This document shows positions 28,482 to 40,112 of a stretch of DNA of 64,000 bases, piece after piece; the stretch's first letter is position 1, and each line of letters opens with the position of its first letter. Source of the DNA: Xenophilus arseniciresistens (GTDB lineage Bacteria > Pseudomonadota > Gammaproteobacteria > Burkholderiales > Burkholderiaceae_C); the NCBI RefSeq assembly GCF_028023875.1, contig NZ_JAQIPB010000003.1:124001-188000 (forward strand). Direction: 5' to 3'. The position numbers were made by a program, and so were the translations under genes. Below the pieces are notes generated by a model that did not search any database, had not been told where the DNA came from, and saw only the letters and a list, made by a program, of their open reading frames with translations.

Positions 28482-29852
28482 TCTTTTCAAGATTTTTTCT
28501 CGGTCGAACAGCGCGAGCACGGCATCGACTGACGGCGTCTGCGGCGTGCCCATCACGAGCACGCGCACAGGCATGGCCAGCTGCGGCATCTTGAGGCCGT
28601 GAGCGGCGAGCGTTTCCTTGATCGCAGCTGCGATGGCGGCCTTGTCCCAGGACACCTGCGCAAGCTTGTCGGCCAGCGTGGCAATCGCAGGCTGGATGGC
28701 CTCGGTCAGGTGCTGCACGCGGTCCTCGTCCTTGATCTGCACATCGGCGTAGAAGGGTCGCACCCACTGCGCAAGGGCCACGGTGGTGTCGCAGCGGTCC
28801 TTGAACAGCGCGCACAGGGCCGGCAGGCGCTCGTCGGCGGCGATGCCTTCCTTGGCCAGTTGCGCGGCCACCAGCGGTGCCAGCGCCTCATCAGCCATGG
28901 CCTTGATGTGCTGGGCATTGACCCAGCGCAACTTGGCCTCGTCGAACTGCGCCGCGCTGCGGCCCAGGTGGTCGAGGTCGAACCATTGCAGGAACTGCTC
29001 GCGGCTGAAGATCTCGTCGTCGCCGTGGCTCCAGCCCAGGCGCGCCAGGTAGTTGACCATGGCGTCAGGCAGATAGCCCTCGTCGCGGTACTGCGTGACG
29101 GGCTTGGCACCGTTGCGCTTGCTCATCTTCTCGCCTTGCTCGTTGAGCACGGTGGGCAGGTGGGCGTACACGGGCGGCTCCTTGCCCAGGGCCTTGAAGA
29201 TGTTGATCTGGCGCGGCGTGTTGTTGACGTGGTCGTCACCGCGGATCACATGCGTGATCGCCATGTCGATGTCGTCCACCACCACGCAGAAGTTGTAGGT
29301 GGGCGTGCCGTCGGGGCGCGCGATCACCAGGTCGTCGAGCTCGTCGTTGCTGATCTCGATGCGGCCCTTGACCTTGTCGTCCCAGGCCACCACGCCGCCT
29401 TGCGGGTTCCTGAAGCGCAGCACGGGCTGCACGCCTTCGGGCACGGGCGGCAGCACCTTGCCCGGCTCGGGCCGCCAGGTGCCGTCATAGCGCGGCTTTT
29501 CCTTGTTGGCCATCTGGCGCTCGCGCAGGGCGTCGAGCTCGGCCACGCTCATGTAGCAGGGGTAGACCTGGCCGGCCGCCTGCAGCTCGGCCAGCACCGC
29601 CTTGTAGCGGTCCATGCGCTGCATTTGGTAGAACGGGCCCTCGTCATGGTTCAGGCCCAGCCAGGCCATGCCTTCGATGATCACGTCCACGGCCGCCTGC
29701 GTGGAGCGCTCGAGATCGGTGTCTTCGATGCGCAGGATGAAGTCGCCGCCCGTGGCCCGGGCGAAGGCCCAGGGGTACAGGGCCGAGCGGATGTTGCCCA
29801 GATGGATGAAGCCGGTGGGCGAAGGGGCGAAGCGGGTTCGGGTCTTGCTCAT
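28467..29852 (-). CDS. gltX: Glutamyl-tRNA synthetase
   Basis: A 461-residue class I synthetase that charges tRNA-Glu. The HIGH-type motif is HLGN near residue 17 ([15 protein letters not shown]), followed by ILRIEDTD; the second signature is KMSKRNG. The C-terminal anticodon-binding half is complete. Its own substrate, tRNA-Glu, is encoded twice just downstream on the same strand. It begins 16 nt after metZ and ends a six-gene run. Cys of the Zn motif found in E. coli GltX is not evident, as in many non-enteric forms. Confidence 0.97.
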   Translation of the reverse strand: MSKTRTRFAPSPTGFIHLGNIRSALYPWAFARATGGDFILRIEDTDLERSTQAAVDVIIEGMAWLGLNHDEGPFYQMQRMDRYKAVLAELQAAGQVYPCYMSVAELDALRERQMANKEKPRYDGTWRPEPGKVLPPVPEGVQPVLRFRNPQGGVVAWDDKVKGRIEISNDELDDLVIARPDGTPTYNFCVVVDDIDMAITHVIRGDDHVNNTPRQINIFKALGKEPPVYAHLPTVLNEQGEKMSKRNGAKPVTQYRDEGYLPDAMVNYLARLGWSHGDDEIFSREQFLQWFDLDHLGRSAAQFDEAKLRWVNAQHIKAMADEALAPLVAAQLAKEGIAADERLPALCALFKDRCDTTVALAQWVRPFYADVQIKDEDRVQHLTEAIQPAIATLADKLAQVSWDKAAIAAAIKETLAAHGLKMPQLAMPVRVLVMGTPQTPSVDAVLALFDREKILKRLREH

Positions 29853-29868
29853 TGTTCTTTTACGGAGT

Positions 29869-31083
29869 TCAGGCAGGCAGGGTGTGCAGGCCGCGCAGCA
29901 GGTCGTCCTGGATGTCCTCGATGTGCTCCAGGCCCACCGCCAGGCGGATCACGCCCTGGCAGATGCCGGCGGCCTGGCGCTGCTCTTCCGTGAGGCGGCC
30001 ATGCGAGGTGGTGGCCGGGTGGCTGATGATGGTCTTGGTGTCGCCGAGGTTGGTGGCGATGGACAGCACGCGGCAGCTGTTGATCACGTGGAAGGCCTTG
30101 GCGCGCGCTGCCTCGGGCGTGTCGCCGGCCAACTCGAAGCTCAGCACGCCGCCACCCAGGCCGCTTTGCTGGCGCATGGCCAGCTCATGCTGCGGATGTG
30201 AGGGCAGGCCCGGGTAGTACACGCGCGCCACTTCGCTCTGCGCTTCCAGCCAGCGGCCGATGGCCAGCGCGTTCTCGCACTGCGCCTTCACACGCACGCC
30301 CAGCGTTTCCATGCCCTTGAGGACCACCCAGGCATTGAAAGGCGACAGCACCATGCCGGCCGTGCGCACCACGGGCGCGAACTTCTCGGTGATCAGTTGG
30401 CGGCTGCCGCACAGCGCACCGGCCATCACGCGGCCCTGGCCGTCCAGGTACTTGGTGCCCGAGTGCATGACGATGTCTGCACCCAGTTGCGTGGGCTTTT
30501 GCAGGATGGGCGTGGCGAAGGCGTTGTCCACCGCCAGCAGCGCGCCGGCCGCGTGGGCGATCTCGGCCAGCGCCGCGATGTCGCACACCTCGGTCAGCGG
30601 ATTGGTGGGCGTCTCGGCGAACAACAGGCGGGTGTTGGGACGCACGGCCGCGCGCCACTCGTCTACATCGGTCTGCGAAACGAAGTCGGTCTGCACGCCG
30701 AACTTGCCGAACTCCTTGGCGAACAGGCTCAAGGTGGAGCCGAACATGGAGCGCGACAGGATCACATGGTCGCCGGCCTTGAGCAGGCCCATGATCATCA
30801 TGAGGATGGCGCCCATGCCGCTGGCCGCGGCGATGGCGGCTTCGGTACCCTCCAGCGCCGCCAGCCGCTGCTCGAAGCTGGTGACGGTGGGATTGGAGGT
30901 GCGCGCATAGGTGTAGCCCTCGCCCGAGGCGAAGCGCGCGGCCGAGGTGGCCGCGTCGGGCTGCACGAAGCCGGTCGTCAGGTAAAGGGCCTCGGAGTTC
31001 TCGCCGTACTGGCTGCGCTCGATGGCCGTGCGCACCGCCAGCGTCTCGGGCCGCAGGCCTTCGGGCAGGGACTTGTCTGTCAT
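29869..31083 (-). CDS. metZ: O-succinylhomoserine sulfhydrylase
   Basis: A 404-residue PLP enzyme of the Cys/Met metabolism family that makes homocysteine from O-succinylhomoserine and sulfide. Landmarks are [29 protein letters not shown], the [12 protein letters not shown] block, VDNAFATP and the PLP lysine in [13 protein letters not shown]. The start at 31083 has AAGGA 6 nt upstream; ATG 31089 would touch that site directly. It follows purF by 31 nt, the usual purF-metZ order in beta- and gammaproteobacteria. A close relative, cystathionine gamma-synthase, is less likely given this context. Confidence 0.93.
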   Translation of the reverse strand: MTDKSLPEGLRPETLAVRTAIERSQYGENSEALYLTTGFVQPDAATSAARFASGEGYTYARTSNPTVTSFEQRLAALEGTEAAIAAASGMGAILMMIMGLLKAGDHVILSRSMFGSTLSLFAKEFGKFGVQTDFVSQTDVDEWRAAVRPNTRLLFAETPTNPLTEVCDIAALAEIAHAAGALLAVDNAFATPILQKPTQLGADIVMHSGTKYLDGQGRVMAGALCGSRQLITEKFAPVVRTAGMVLSPFNAWVVLKGMETLGVRVKAQCENALAIGRWLEAQSEVARVYYPGLPSHPQHELAMRQQSGLGGGVLSFELAGDTPEAARAKAFHVINSCRVLSIATNLGDTKTIISHPATTSHGRLTEEQRQAAGICQGVIRLAVGLEHIEDIQDDLLRGLHTLPA

Positions 31084-31114
31084 GGCCATCCTTGCTGCAG
31101 AAAAAGAAGTCGGA

Positions 31115-32632
<1,518 letters not shown>

Positions 32633-32676
32633 GGGGAGTTCCTCTTGAACTGGGACGGTACTAACGCAGGGACTGG

Positions 32677-33162
32677 CTAGGGCAGGTAGCTTGCCAGTTT
32701 TTGCGGCAACGCGGGCTTGATGCCCTGCAAAGCCGCATCGATCCAGGGTGCGCTCATCGACTGCTGCCACCAGGCTTCCTGCCCCAGGGCCAGCAGATGC
32801 ACCACGACCGCAAAGGCCAGCAGCGCGACCAGCGCGCGGGCGGCGCCGAACAGGCCGCCCAGCGTGCGGTCCACGGGGCGCAGGCCCGCAGCGCTGACCA
32901 GCTTGCGCACCAGCGCAGCCACCAGGCCACCCGCAAAGGCGATGACGATGAACAGCAGGATGAAGGCTGCGGCATAGCGCCAGGACGCATCGGGCTCGCC
33001 GACGGGCAGCCATTGCGCCACGTCGGCCGCGAACCACTGGGCGCCCACGAAGGCCGCTATCCAGCCCAGCAGCACCAGCACTTCATAGAAAAACCCGCGC
33101 CACAGGCCGATCACCATCGAGGCTGCGATCAGCACCAGGGCGATCCAGTCGAAGAAGGCCAC
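32677..33162 (-). CDS. cvpA: CvpA family membrane protein
   Basis: A 161-residue inner-membrane protein with four hydrophobic segments (about residues 5-25, 27-45, 63-87 and 100-125). Family marks are [20 protein letters not shown] and [19 protein letters not shown]. CvpA proteins are linked to colicin V production and to envelope and bile tolerance; the molecular role is open. It lies between the SPOR gene (12 nt) and purF (44 nt), a widely conserved neighbourhood. Confidence 0.93.
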   Translation of the reverse strand: MAFFDWIALVLIAASMVIGLWRGFFYEVLVLLGWIAAFVGAQWFAADVAQWLPVGEPDASWRYAAAFILLFIVIAFAGGLVAALVRKLVSAAGLRPVDRTLGGLFGAARALVALLAFAVVVHLLALGQEAWWQQSMSAPWIDAALQGIKPALPQKLASYLP

Positions 33163-33174
33163 GGCCGCGCAGGA

Positions 33175-34014
33175 TCAGAGTGACAGGACGGCCGCCGGCA
33201 GGGCCAGGCCCTTGATGCGTTCGGCCGCGCGCTCGGCTTCGGCGCGCGAGCCGAAGGGCCCCACGCGCACGCGCGTGCGGTCCCCATCGGCCGTCTTGGC
33301 CACCTGGGTATAGGTCTTCAGGCCCGCGCGCTCGAGCTTGCTGCGCGTCTCGCGCGCCTTGTCCGCATCGGCAAAGGCGCCCACCTGGACGATGAAGCGG
33401 CCGGCGCTTTCGGCGGCAGCGGTTGCCGCAGCAGAAGCCGCTGCAGCCCGGCCTTCCAGCAGCGCACGGGCACGGGCTCCGTCGTCGCGGGAAGCTGGTG
33501 CAGGCGCAGGCGCAGGCGCTGGTGCCGGGGCGGGCGCGGGAGCCGGAGGTGCTGGTGGTGGGGGTGGCGGCGGCGCGAGGGTGGGCGCAGGGGCCGGCGC
33601 AGGCTCGGGCGCTGGCGGCGGCGCAGGAGGTGCAGGCGGCGCGGGGCGCGGGGCCGGCGCTTCGCTTCGCACCTCGCTGCCGTCCGCGCGCTCGGTGATC
33701 ATGCCGCCCGTGCTGGGCGCCTGGGCCACGCGGCTGTCGCCGTTGCCCTCGCGCGGCAGCGCCAGCGGTGGCGTGCGCTGGCGGTCCGGGATCTCGATCG
33801 GAATGTCCACGGCCACGGGCCGGGGTTGCGTGTCGAACAGCAGCGGAAAGCCCACCACGCCCATCAACACGAGCACCGCTGCGCCCAACAGCCGGTGGCG
33901 TGCGCGGCGACGCAGGGTTTCGACTGTTTCCGCCGGGGCCGTTGCAGCCGCGGCAGCCGCGCCGCGTCCGTCGCCCGCCTGGGAGCCCTTGCTGCGGAAC
34001 TTGAAGAACGCCAT
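33175..34014 (-). CDS. SPOR-domain membrane protein (DedD-like)
   Basis: A 279-residue bitopic protein. One membrane helix at about residues 45-63 (LLGAAVLVLMGVVGFPLL) follows a basic cytoplasmic tail. A periplasmic Pro/Ala-rich linker contains long PAPAP runs (about residues 120-180). The C-terminal SPOR domain (about 205-279) reads FIVQVGAFADADKARE to TRVRVGPFGSRAEAERA. SPOR domains bind denuded peptidoglycan at the septum, so a role in cell division like DedD is likely. It sits in folC-dedD-cvpA-purF order as in E. coli. ATG 34014 (MAFFKFRSKG) is preferred over 34053. Confidence 0.9.
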   Translation of the reverse strand: MAFFKFRSKGSQAGDGRGAAAAAATAPAETVETLRRRARHRLLGAAVLVLMGVVGFPLLFDTQPRPVAVDIPIEIPDRQRTPPLALPREGNGDSRVAQAPSTGGMITERADGSEVRSEAPAPRPAPPAPPAPPPAPEPAPAPAPTLAPPPPPPPAPPAPAPAPAPAPAPAPAPASRDDGARARALLEGRAAAASAAATAAAESAGRFIVQVGAFADADKARETRSKLERAGLKTYTQVAKTADGDRTRVRVGPFGSRAEAERAAERIKGLALPAAVLSL

Positions 34015-34074
34015 GAAGGTGATGTCTGAGCGGATCGCGAAGGCTGAAAGCAAGCAGATCGGGTTGCCGCCGAC

Positions 34075-35379
34075 TCAGCCGCCCACGGGGGTGTTCGGAA
34101 GATGCGGGGCCTGCAAGCGAGGCGTGCCATTGCGCAGAACGCCGCCCACGGTGAAGAAGGAACCAAAGACCACGATTCTATCAGTGGGGTTCGCAGCAGC
34201 CACGGCGGCCTGCAGCGCCGCCTCAGGGTCGGCGAAGGTGGCGGCACTCACGTCGGTGCGCTTGTTCTGGGCCTGCCAGGCGGCCTGCACATCGACAGCC
34301 GCTGCGGCGCGTGGCGTGGGCAGGTCGGTGAAGTACCAGTGCTCGACCAGCGGGCCCATGCGCGCGAGGATGGGCGCCAATTCCTTGTCTGCCATCACGC
34401 CGAAAACGGCGTGGGTGCGCGGGTAGAAGCCCATGGCGTCCAGGTTCTCGGCCAGCGCCGCCACCGAATGCGGGTTGTGCGCGACGTCCAGCACCAGCAC
34501 CGGCTGGCCCGGCACGATCTGGAAGCGCCCGGGCAGCTCCACCGTGGCCAGGCCGTTGCGCACGGCCTGCGCGGTCACGGGCAGCACGGGGCGCAGGGCC
34601 TCCAGCGCCGCCAGCACGCCTGCCGCGTTGACCAGCTGGTTGGCCCCGCGCAGCGCCGGGTAGGCCAGGCCGGCATAGCGGCGCCCGCGCCCCTGCCAGT
34701 TCCATTGCTGCTTGTCGCCGCCGGCATGGAAGTCGCGGCCCGGCAGCCAGAGGTCGGCGCCCAGCCGCTCGGCCGTGGCCTGCAGGCTCGCCGGCGGCAT
34801 GGGGTCGCTCACGATGGCGGGCTTGCCCGCGCGCATGATGCCGGCCTTCTCGGCGCCGATGGCCTCGCGGTCGTGGCCCAGCCAGTCCATGTGGTCCAGG
34901 TCGATGCTGGTGATCACGGCGCAGTCGGTGTCGATGATGTTCACGGCGTCCAGGCGCCCGCCCAGGCCGACTTCGAGCACCGCCACGTCCAGCCGCGCCG
35001 CGGCCATGCAGGCCAGGATGGCCAGCGTGGTGAATTCGAAGTAGGTCAGCGGGATCTCGGCGCGCGCCTGTTCCACGGCCTCGAAATGCGGCAGCAGCAC
35101 CTCGGCACGCACGGCCTCGCCCTGCAGCCGCAGGCGCTCTTCGAAGTGCACCAGGTGCGGCGAGGTGAACACGCCCGTGCGGTAGCCGGCATGGCCCAGG
35201 ATGGCCTCCAGCATGGCGCAGGTCGAGCCCTTGCCGTTGGTGCCCGCCACGGTGAAGACGGGGCAATCGAAGCGCAGCCCCATGCGCTGGGCCACGGCCT
35301 GGCAGCGTGCCAGACCGAGCTCGATGGATTGGGGATGCGTTTGCTCGACGTAGGCGAGCCAGTCAGCCAGGGTTTTCAT
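34075..35379 (-). CDS. folC: Folylpolyglutamate synthase / dihydrofolate synthase
   Basis: A 434-residue Mur-ligase-fold enzyme that makes dihydrofolate and adds glutamates to folates. The P-loop is VAGTNGKGSTCAML (about residues 44-57), followed by TGVFTSPHL, EVGLGGRLDAVN, TSIDLDHMDWLG and VLDVAHNPHSV. The start MKTLADWLAYVEQTHP is typical; upstream frame extension leaves the gene. It heads the six-gene run folC-SPOR-cvpA-purF-metZ-gltX and is divergent from the ArsC-like gene with 48 nt between, where the promoters must lie. Confidence 0.96.
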   Translation of the reverse strand: MKTLADWLAYVEQTHPQSIELGLARCQAVAQRMGLRFDCPVFTVAGTNGKGSTCAMLEAILGHAGYRTGVFTSPHLVHFEERLRLQGEAVRAEVLLPHFEAVEQARAEIPLTYFEFTTLAILACMAAARLDVAVLEVGLGGRLDAVNIIDTDCAVITSIDLDHMDWLGHDREAIGAEKAGIMRAGKPAIVSDPMPPASLQATAERLGADLWLPGRDFHAGGDKQQWNWQGRGRRYAGLAYPALRGANQLVNAAGVLAALEALRPVLPVTAQAVRNGLATVELPGRFQIVPGQPVLVLDVAHNPHSVAALAENLDAMGFYPRTHAVFGVMADKELAPILARMGPLVEHWYFTDLPTPRAAAAVDVQAAWQAQNKRTDVSAATFADPEAALQAAVAAANPTDRIVVFGSFFTVGGVLRNGTPRLQAPHLPNTPVGG

Positions 35380-35427
35380 GGAGCCGGGCATTGTCGCGCA
35401 GCGCGCGCTCGCGCATGATCGCGCCCC

Positions 35428-35784
35428 ATGATCAAGCTCTACGGCATTCCGAACTGCGACACCGTCAAACGCGCGCGCACCTGGCTGGACACCCAGCAAC
35501 TGGGCTACCAGTTCCACGATTTCAAGAAGCAGGGCGTGCCCGAAGCCGCGCTGGACCACTGGCTGGCCGGCCCCGGCTGGGAAGCGCTGGTCAACCGCCG
35601 CGGCACCACCTGGCGCCAGCTGGAGGCCGCCGAGCGCGAGGGCGTGGTCGATGCGGCTTCGGCCCGTGCGGCGCTGATCGCGCATCCGAGCCTGATCAAG
35701 CGGCCCGTGGTCGAGTGGCAGGACGGCGCCATCACCGTGGGCTTTGACGAGCAGGCCTGGCGCAACCGGGCCGCAGCAGGCTGA
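35428..35784 (+). CDS. ArsC-family reductase (YffB/Spx-like)
   Basis: A 118-residue thioredoxin-fold protein of the ArsC/Spx/MgsR family: MIKLYGIPNCDTVKRARTWL with a single Cys10 in the CxxT/CDT form, HDFKKQGVPE, LVNRRGTTWRQL and PSLIKRPVVEW. It has no second active-site Cys nearby, as in YffB, so classical arsenate reduction is doubtful and glutathione-dependent reduction is more likely. No arsenic genes are nearby. The gene is divergent from folC. Confidence 0.9.
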   Translation: MIKLYGIPNCDTVKRARTWLDTQQLGYQFHDFKKQGVPEAALDHWLAGPGWEALVNRRGTTWRQLEAAEREGVVDAASARAALIAHPSLIKRPVVEWQDGAITVGFDEQAWRNRAAAG

Positions 35785-35871
35785 ATGCATGGGCCGGTTG
35801 AACTCCGGCCCCATCGCGGCGTCCAATGGGCTCGGGCCGTCCGAAGCGCCGGCCGCAAGGAGAGTTTCACC

Positions 35872-36498
35872 ATGACACATGGCATCCTGACCGGCCGCGC
35901 TCTGGGCGCGGCAACCCTGGGCACCGCCCTGCTGCTGGGCGCCTCCGGCGTGCTGGCGCAAGGCGGCACGGCGCAGGCCCGTGTGCTGTCCAGCACCCCG
36001 CTGACCGAACAGGGCCAGGTGAGCGGCTATTCGGTCGAGTACGAATACGACGGCCAACGCTACACCACGCGCACACAGCAGCCGCCCGGCGCCACCCTGC
36101 CGGTGCAGGTCACCTCGATGGGCGTGAGCACCTACCCGGTGGCGCCGCAGGCCACACCATCGGCCCGGCCGCTGGATGAGCAGCCCGGCGTCTACGGCAC
36201 CGCACCTGCCCCGGGCGCACCGGCCTGGGCCCATGTGCAGCCGCAGCCCGGCGTGGTGCTGTCGGCGGGCGAGGCGCCGCAAGCGGCCTACCCGGCTCCG
36301 GCGGTGAGCTACTACCCTGCGCCGCCACCGGTGGTCTACGGTGCCCCGGTCTACGGTACCCCGGTCTACGCCTACCCGCAGGCCCAGCCCTGGGTCTACC
36401 CGCCGGTGAACCTGTCTTTCAACCTGGGCTATTCGCGCGGCTGGGGCGGCCATGGCTACCGCGGCCGACATGGCTACTACGGGCGTGGCTGGCGCTGA
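35872..36498 (+). CDS. Secreted Pro/Tyr-rich protein, function unknown
   Basis: A 208-residue protein with a Sec signal peptide (ALGAATLGTALLLGASGVLAQ). A short conserved-looking domain follows (ARVLSSTPLTEQGQVSGYSV to YTTRTQQPPGATLPVQVT, about residues 38-85), which resembles the periplasmic part of proteins that end in glycine-zipper helices. The rest is Pro/Tyr/Val-rich with repeats such as VVYGAPVYGTPVYAYP, and it ends in a Gly/Arg/Tyr tail. An AAGGAGAG ribosome-binding site lies 8 nt before ATG. I do not recognise a function; an envelope location is inferred. Confidence 0.78.
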   Translation: MTHGILTGRALGAATLGTALLLGASGVLAQGGTAQARVLSSTPLTEQGQVSGYSVEYEYDGQRYTTRTQQPPGATLPVQVTSMGVSTYPVAPQATPSARPLDEQPGVYGTAPAPGAPAWAHVQPQPGVVLSAGEAPQAAYPAPAVSYYPAPPPVVYGAPVYGTPVYAYPQAQPWVYPPVNLSFNLGYSRGWGGHGYRGRHGYYGRGWR

Positions 36499-36549
36499 GG
36501 CTCTGCCTAGAATCCGCCCTCCTCTGAACCCCTTCGCTTCATTCTCGCC

Positions 36550-36870
36550 ATGACCACCCTCACCCTGGACAACGTCAGCGTCTCCACCAAGGCCAATGTG
36601 TATTTCGATGGCAAGTGCGTCTCGCACAGCCTGGTGCTGGCCGATGGCCGCAAATGCAGCGTGGGCGTGATCATGCCCGGCACCCTGAGCTTCGGCACGG
36701 CCGCGGCCGAGATCATGGAATGCAGCAGCGGCGCCTGCGAATACCGCCTGGCCGGCACCGAGGAATGGGTGCGTTCGGCCGCGGGCGAGCAGTTCAGCGT
36801 GCCCGCCAACTCCAAGTTCGACATCCGCGTGACGGGTGAGCCCTACTCGTACATCTGCCACTACGCGTAA
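36550..36870 (+). CDS. ppnP: Pyrimidine/purine nucleoside phosphorylase PpnP
   Basis: A 106-residue cupin-fold enzyme (formerly DUF1255/YaiE) that phosphorolyses several nucleosides to base and ribose-1-phosphate. Marks are NVSVSTKANVYFDGKCVSHS, GVIMPGTLSFGTAAAEIMEC and the C-terminal FDIRVTGEPYSYICHY. Length and order fit the family exactly. It is a single gene 51 nt behind the secreted protein and is followed by a terminator. Confidence 0.94.
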   Translation: MTTLTLDNVSVSTKANVYFDGKCVSHSLVLADGRKCSVGVIMPGTLSFGTAAAEIMECSSGACEYRLAGTEEWVRSAAGEQFSVPANSKFDIRVTGEPYSYICHYA

Positions 36871-36910
36871 GGCGTCCTCAAGCGGCGCCCGCACAAGGGC
36901 GCCACACATG

Positions 36911-36942
36911 AAAAAACCGGCTCGATGCCGGTTTTGTTTTTT
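36911..36942 (+). terminator. Terminator after ppnP
   Basis: A 9-bp stem AAAACCGGC/GCCGGTTTT with a 5-nt loop is followed by GTTTTTT. Because the 5' side is preceded by A residues, it can also work on the minus strand for the glycine-rich gene's neighbourhood. Confidence 0.88.
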
Positions 36943-36960
36943 GGGATGCGGCGTTGCCGC

Positions 36961-37827
36961 TCAGTCGCCGCCACCGCCGCCGCAACCACCCCCGCCGCAG
37001 CCGCCGCCATCACTGCCGCTGCTGCTGTCGCTGCCGCCGTGGCTGCTGCCATGCCCGTCCGAAGACGACGAAGGCCCATCGCTGCCGCCCAGGCCCTGCG
37101 CATCGCCAGGGCCGCTGGCGCCGTCGGAGAAGTGGCTGCCGCAATGCGAGTTGGACTGCGCAGCGCGTTCGATGCTGCCGCAATCGGCCTGGTACATGAA
37201 GCCGCCCGCCACGGCGAACTTGGCATCGAGCGCGAACAGCAGCGGCAGGCGCGAAGGCTTGCGCGGATCGATGCTTTCCTCCTTGCAGGCCCAGTACCAG
37301 CTGCGGCGCAGGCCGTCGTTGCGCCGCGCGTCGCGGCCCAGTACCTCGGCCGGCGTGTGGTGCAGCATGCCGCCGAAGGCCGCCTCGCACCAGCGCTGGT
37401 AGCCCTGGGTGTGCAGGATGTACTGGTGCCAGGCCTCGTCCACCACCCTGGAGGGCATGGCCACGAAGCGGCGCCCGCTGCGCAGGTGGGCCATGAAGAA
37501 CTGGCGCAGGCCGCGCAGCACCAGCTCGGCGTCGCGCGTGGAGAGCTGCGGATAGGTCTCGCGCAGCTTGCCGATCAGAAAGGGCGGCAGGCTCGCTTCG
37601 CGGATGAACAGGCGCCGCAGGCTGGCCTCCCAGGCGCGCAGTGCGGCATGCAGGGCCACGCCGGCCAGCAGCAGCGGCACCGCGGCCCAGAACGAATCCC
37701 GGCCCACGATCAGCGCGGCCACCAGCAACAGTGGCCACAGCAGCCGCTGCGCGCCCACCACGGCGGCAATGCGGCGCCTGAAGTTCAGTTCGGGCCAGTG
37801 CAGGCCCTGGACCTTGAGCCGGCTCAA
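36961..37827 (-). CDS. Glycine-rich membrane protein with WHxY motif, function unknown
   Basis: A 288-residue protein. A hydrophobic hairpin (about residues 20-65) is followed by a cytoplasmic domain with [20 protein letters not shown] (near residues 125-145). This resembles the D-x-x-W-H signature of glycine-rich domain proteins and of TIGR04222-like bacterial proteins. The C-terminus is Ser/Gly-rich and ends in [15 protein letters not shown]. The start is TTG at 37827, overlapping the murB stop as TTGA; no better start precedes the membrane segment. The motif suggests a common fold, but the function is unknown. Confidence 0.75.
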   Translation of the reverse strand: MSRLKVQGLHWPELNFRRRIAAVVGAQRLLWPLLLVAALIVGRDSFWAAVPLLLAGVALHAALRAWEASLRRLFIREASLPPFLIGKLRETYPQLSTRDAELVLRGLRQFFMAHLRSGRRFVAMPSRVVDEAWHQYILHTQGYQRWCEAAFGGMLHHTPAEVLGRDARRNDGLRRSWYWACKEESIDPRKPSRLPLLFALDAKFAVAGGFMYQADCGSIERAAQSNSHCGSHFSDGASGPGDAQGLGGSDGPSSSSDGHGSSHGGSDSSSGSDGGGCGGGGCGGGGGD

Positions 37828-38876
37828 ACCACCACCGGCTCGGGCTCCAGCCGGATGCCGAAGCGCTCGTACACGCTGGTCTGGATGGCCTTGGCCAGGG
37901 TCATCACCTCGCCGCCCGTGGCCGGGTGCGCGGCGCCGCCGCGATTGACCAGCACCAGCGCCTGCCGTTCATACACGCCCGCATTGCCCATGCTCTTGCC
38001 CTTCCAGCCGCAGGCATCGATGAGCCAGCCGGCCGCCAGCTTGATGCTGCCGTCGGGCAGCGGGTAGTGAACCACCTTCGGGTCGCGCGCGATGATGTCG
38101 GCGCACTGCTCGGGCGTGACGGTGGGGTTCTTGAAGAAGCTGCCGGCATTGCCCAGCACGCGCCAGTCGGGCAGCTTGGCCTGGCGGATGGCGCAGACCC
38201 AGTCGAAGATCTGGCGCGGCGAAGGGTCGCGCACGCCGGCCTCCTCCATCTTGCGCTCCAGGTCCAGGTAGCCCAGCACCGGCTTCCAGGGCCTGGGCAG
38301 CCGCAGGCGCACCCGGGTGATGAGCGCGCGACCGGCCAGCCCGAAATCGTTAGTGCCGCGGCCCACGTGCTTGAACACCGAGTCGCGGTAGCCGAAGGCG
38401 CATTGCGCGGCATCGAGCGTGAAGGCCTGGCCCGTGACGAGGTCGATGCCGTCCAGCGATTCGAAGCGGTCCTGCAGCTCGACGCCGTAGGCGCCGATGT
38501 TCTGCACCGGCGCACCGCCCACGGTGCCGGGGATCAGCGCCATGTTCTCCAGGCCCGGCCAGCCCTGGTCCATGAGCCAGGCCACGGTGTCATGCCACAG
38601 CTCGCCGGCGCCCACCTCCACGATCCAGGCGCGCGGCGTCTCCTCGACCAGCCGGCGCCCCATGATCTCCACCTTCAGCACCAGTGGCTTGATGTCGCCG
38701 GTGATCACCACGTTGCTGCCGCCACCGAGCACGAATTTGGGCACGTCGCGCCAGCGCGCGTCGGCCAGCAGCGCCCGCACATCGGCCTCGCTGCGCACGC
38801 GCAGCAGATGCTGCGCACGGGCCACGATGCCAAAGCTGTTGTGCGCTTGCAGGGGGACGTTGGGCTCCACGATCAT
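37824..38876 (-). CDS. murB: UDP-N-acetylenolpyruvoylglucosamine reductase
   Basis: A 350-residue FAD enzyme that reduces UDP-GlcNAc-enolpyruvate to UDP-MurNAc in peptidoglycan synthesis. It is the type I (E. coli-like) form: N-terminal [16 protein letters not shown]-binding [28 protein letters not shown], Tyr of GYRDSVFK, and the catalytic Ser in [14 protein letters not shown] 38876 gives [16 protein letters not shown], the usual opening. It is translationally coupled to the glycine-rich gene downstream. Confidence 0.97.
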   Translation of the reverse strand: MIVEPNVPLQAHNSFGIVARAQHLLRVRSEADVRALLADARWRDVPKFVLGGGSNVVITGDIKPLVLKVEIMGRRLVEETPRAWIVEVGAGELWHDTVAWLMDQGWPGLENMALIPGTVGGAPVQNIGAYGVELQDRFESLDGIDLVTGQAFTLDAAQCAFGYRDSVFKHVGRGTNDFGLAGRALITRVRLRLPRPWKPVLGYLDLERKMEEAGVRDPSPRQIFDWVCAIRQAKLPDWRVLGNAGSFFKNPTVTPEQCADIIARDPKVVHYPLPDGSIKLAAGWLIDACGWKGKSMGNAGVYERQALVLVNRGGAAHPATGGEVMTLAKAIQTSVYERFGIRLEPEPVVV

Positions 38877-38939
38877 GGGAGAATTCTCGCATCCGTCCCG
38901 TCCCATTCGTCAGCGGCGGGCGCATTGCAGGAGAGACCC

Positions 38940-39425
38940 ATGCCTTCATTCGACACCGTCTGCGAACCCGACCTGGTCGAGGTGCGCAACGCCGTCGACA
39001 ACACCGCCAAGGAAATCGGCACGCGCTTCGATTTCAAGGGCACCGCGGCCGCCATCGAGCTCAAGGACAAGGAGATCACGCTGATCGGCGATGCCGAGTT
39101 CCAGCTGGTGCAGGTCGAGGACATCCTTCGCAACAAAATGACCAAGCGCAGCGTGGACGTGCGCTTCCTCGACAAGGGCGACATCACCAAGATCGGCGGC
39201 GACAAGGTCAAGCAGGTGATCAAGGTCAAGAACGGCATCGAGTCCGAAACCGCCAAGAAGATCCAGCGCCTGATCAAGGACAGCAAGCTCAAGGTGCAGG
39301 CCGCCATCCAGGGCGACGCCGTGCGCGTGACCGGCGCCAAGCGCGACGACCTGCAGGCCGCGATGGCGCTGATCCGGAAGGACGTGGCGGATCTGCCCCT
39401 GTCCTTCAACAATTTCAGAGACTGA
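38940..39425 (+). CDS. yajQ: YajQ family nucleotide-binding protein
   Basis: A 161-residue cytoplasmic protein with two ferredoxin-like halves: [40 protein letters not shown] and the C-terminal [21 protein letters not shown]. Homologues bind cyclic di-GMP (Xanthomonas) or RNA/nucleotides and affect virulence and phage transcription. It is divergent from murB with 63 nt between, and is followed by the retropepsin-like gene after 9 nt. Confidence 0.95.
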   Translation: MPSFDTVCEPDLVEVRNAVDNTAKEIGTRFDFKGTAAAIELKDKEITLIGDAEFQLVQVEDILRNKMTKRSVDVRFLDKGDITKIGGDKVKQVIKVKNGIESETAKKIQRLIKDSKLKVQAAIQGDAVRVTGAKRDDLQAAMALIRKDVADLPLSFNNFRD

Positions 39426-39434
39426 GCCCGACCC

Positions 39435-40085
39435 ATGCGCCGCGCGCTTCTTGCCTGGGTGCTCCTCGGCCTGCTGGCCGGGCCGGGGGTGGCGCAAGCC
39501 CAGTCCGTGATGCTCACGGGCAGCATCGGCAATCGCGCGATTCTGATCATCGACGGCGCTGCGCCGCGCACCTTGGCGCCGGGCCAGACGGTGCAGGGCG
39601 TCAGGCTGATCGGCATGCAGGGCGACGAGGCCGTGATCGAGGCCGGCGGGCGGCGCAGTACGCTGCGCATGGACTCGGTGGTGAGCGTGGGCGGCTCGGG
39701 TGGCGGCGGCGCCAATGGCAGCCGCATCGTGCTCACGGCCGACAGCCGCGGCCACTTCCTCACCCAGGGCAGCATCAACGGCCGCTCGGTCAACTTCATG
39801 CTCGACACCGGCGCCACCAGCATCGCCATGTCGGCCGCCGACGCGCAGCGCATCGGCCTGGATGCCAGCAAGGGCCAGCCGGTGCAGATGCGCACGGCCA
39901 ATGGCATCACCCAGGGTTATCGCGTGCGGCTGAATTCGGTGCGCGTGGGTGATGTCGAGGTGTTCGACGTCGAAGGCATCGTGTCGCCCCAGCCCATGCC
40001 TTTTGTGCTGCTGGGCAACAGCTTCATCAACCGCTTCTCGATGCGGCGCGACGCCGAGCAGATGGTGCTCGAGCGGCGCTTCTGA
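39435..40085 (+). CDS. Periplasmic retropepsin-like aspartic protease (clan AA)
   Basis: A 216-residue protein with a signal peptide (LLAWVLLGLLAGPGVAQAQ) and a C-terminal single-domain aspartic protease of the TIGR02281 type. The active-site motif is MLDTGATSIAMS (about residues 121-132), and the second hydrophobic-Gly motif is VLLGNSFINRF. The N-terminal part (residues 24-85) is a separate beta-rich domain joined by a Gly linker. It likely works as a dimer in the periplasm; the substrate is unknown. It is likely co-transcribed with yajQ. Confidence 0.9.
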   Translation: MRRALLAWVLLGLLAGPGVAQAQSVMLTGSIGNRAILIIDGAAPRTLAPGQTVQGVRLIGMQGDEAVIEAGGRRSTLRMDSVVSVGGSGGGGANGSRIVLTADSRGHFLTQGSINGRSVNFMLDTGATSIAMSAADAQRIGLDASKGQPVQMRTANGITQGYRVRLNSVRVGDVEVFDVEGIVSPQPMPFVLLGNSFINRFSMRRDAEQMVLERRF

Positions 40086-40112
40086 GGCGCCCTCAAAGCC
40101 ATTGCCTGCTGC

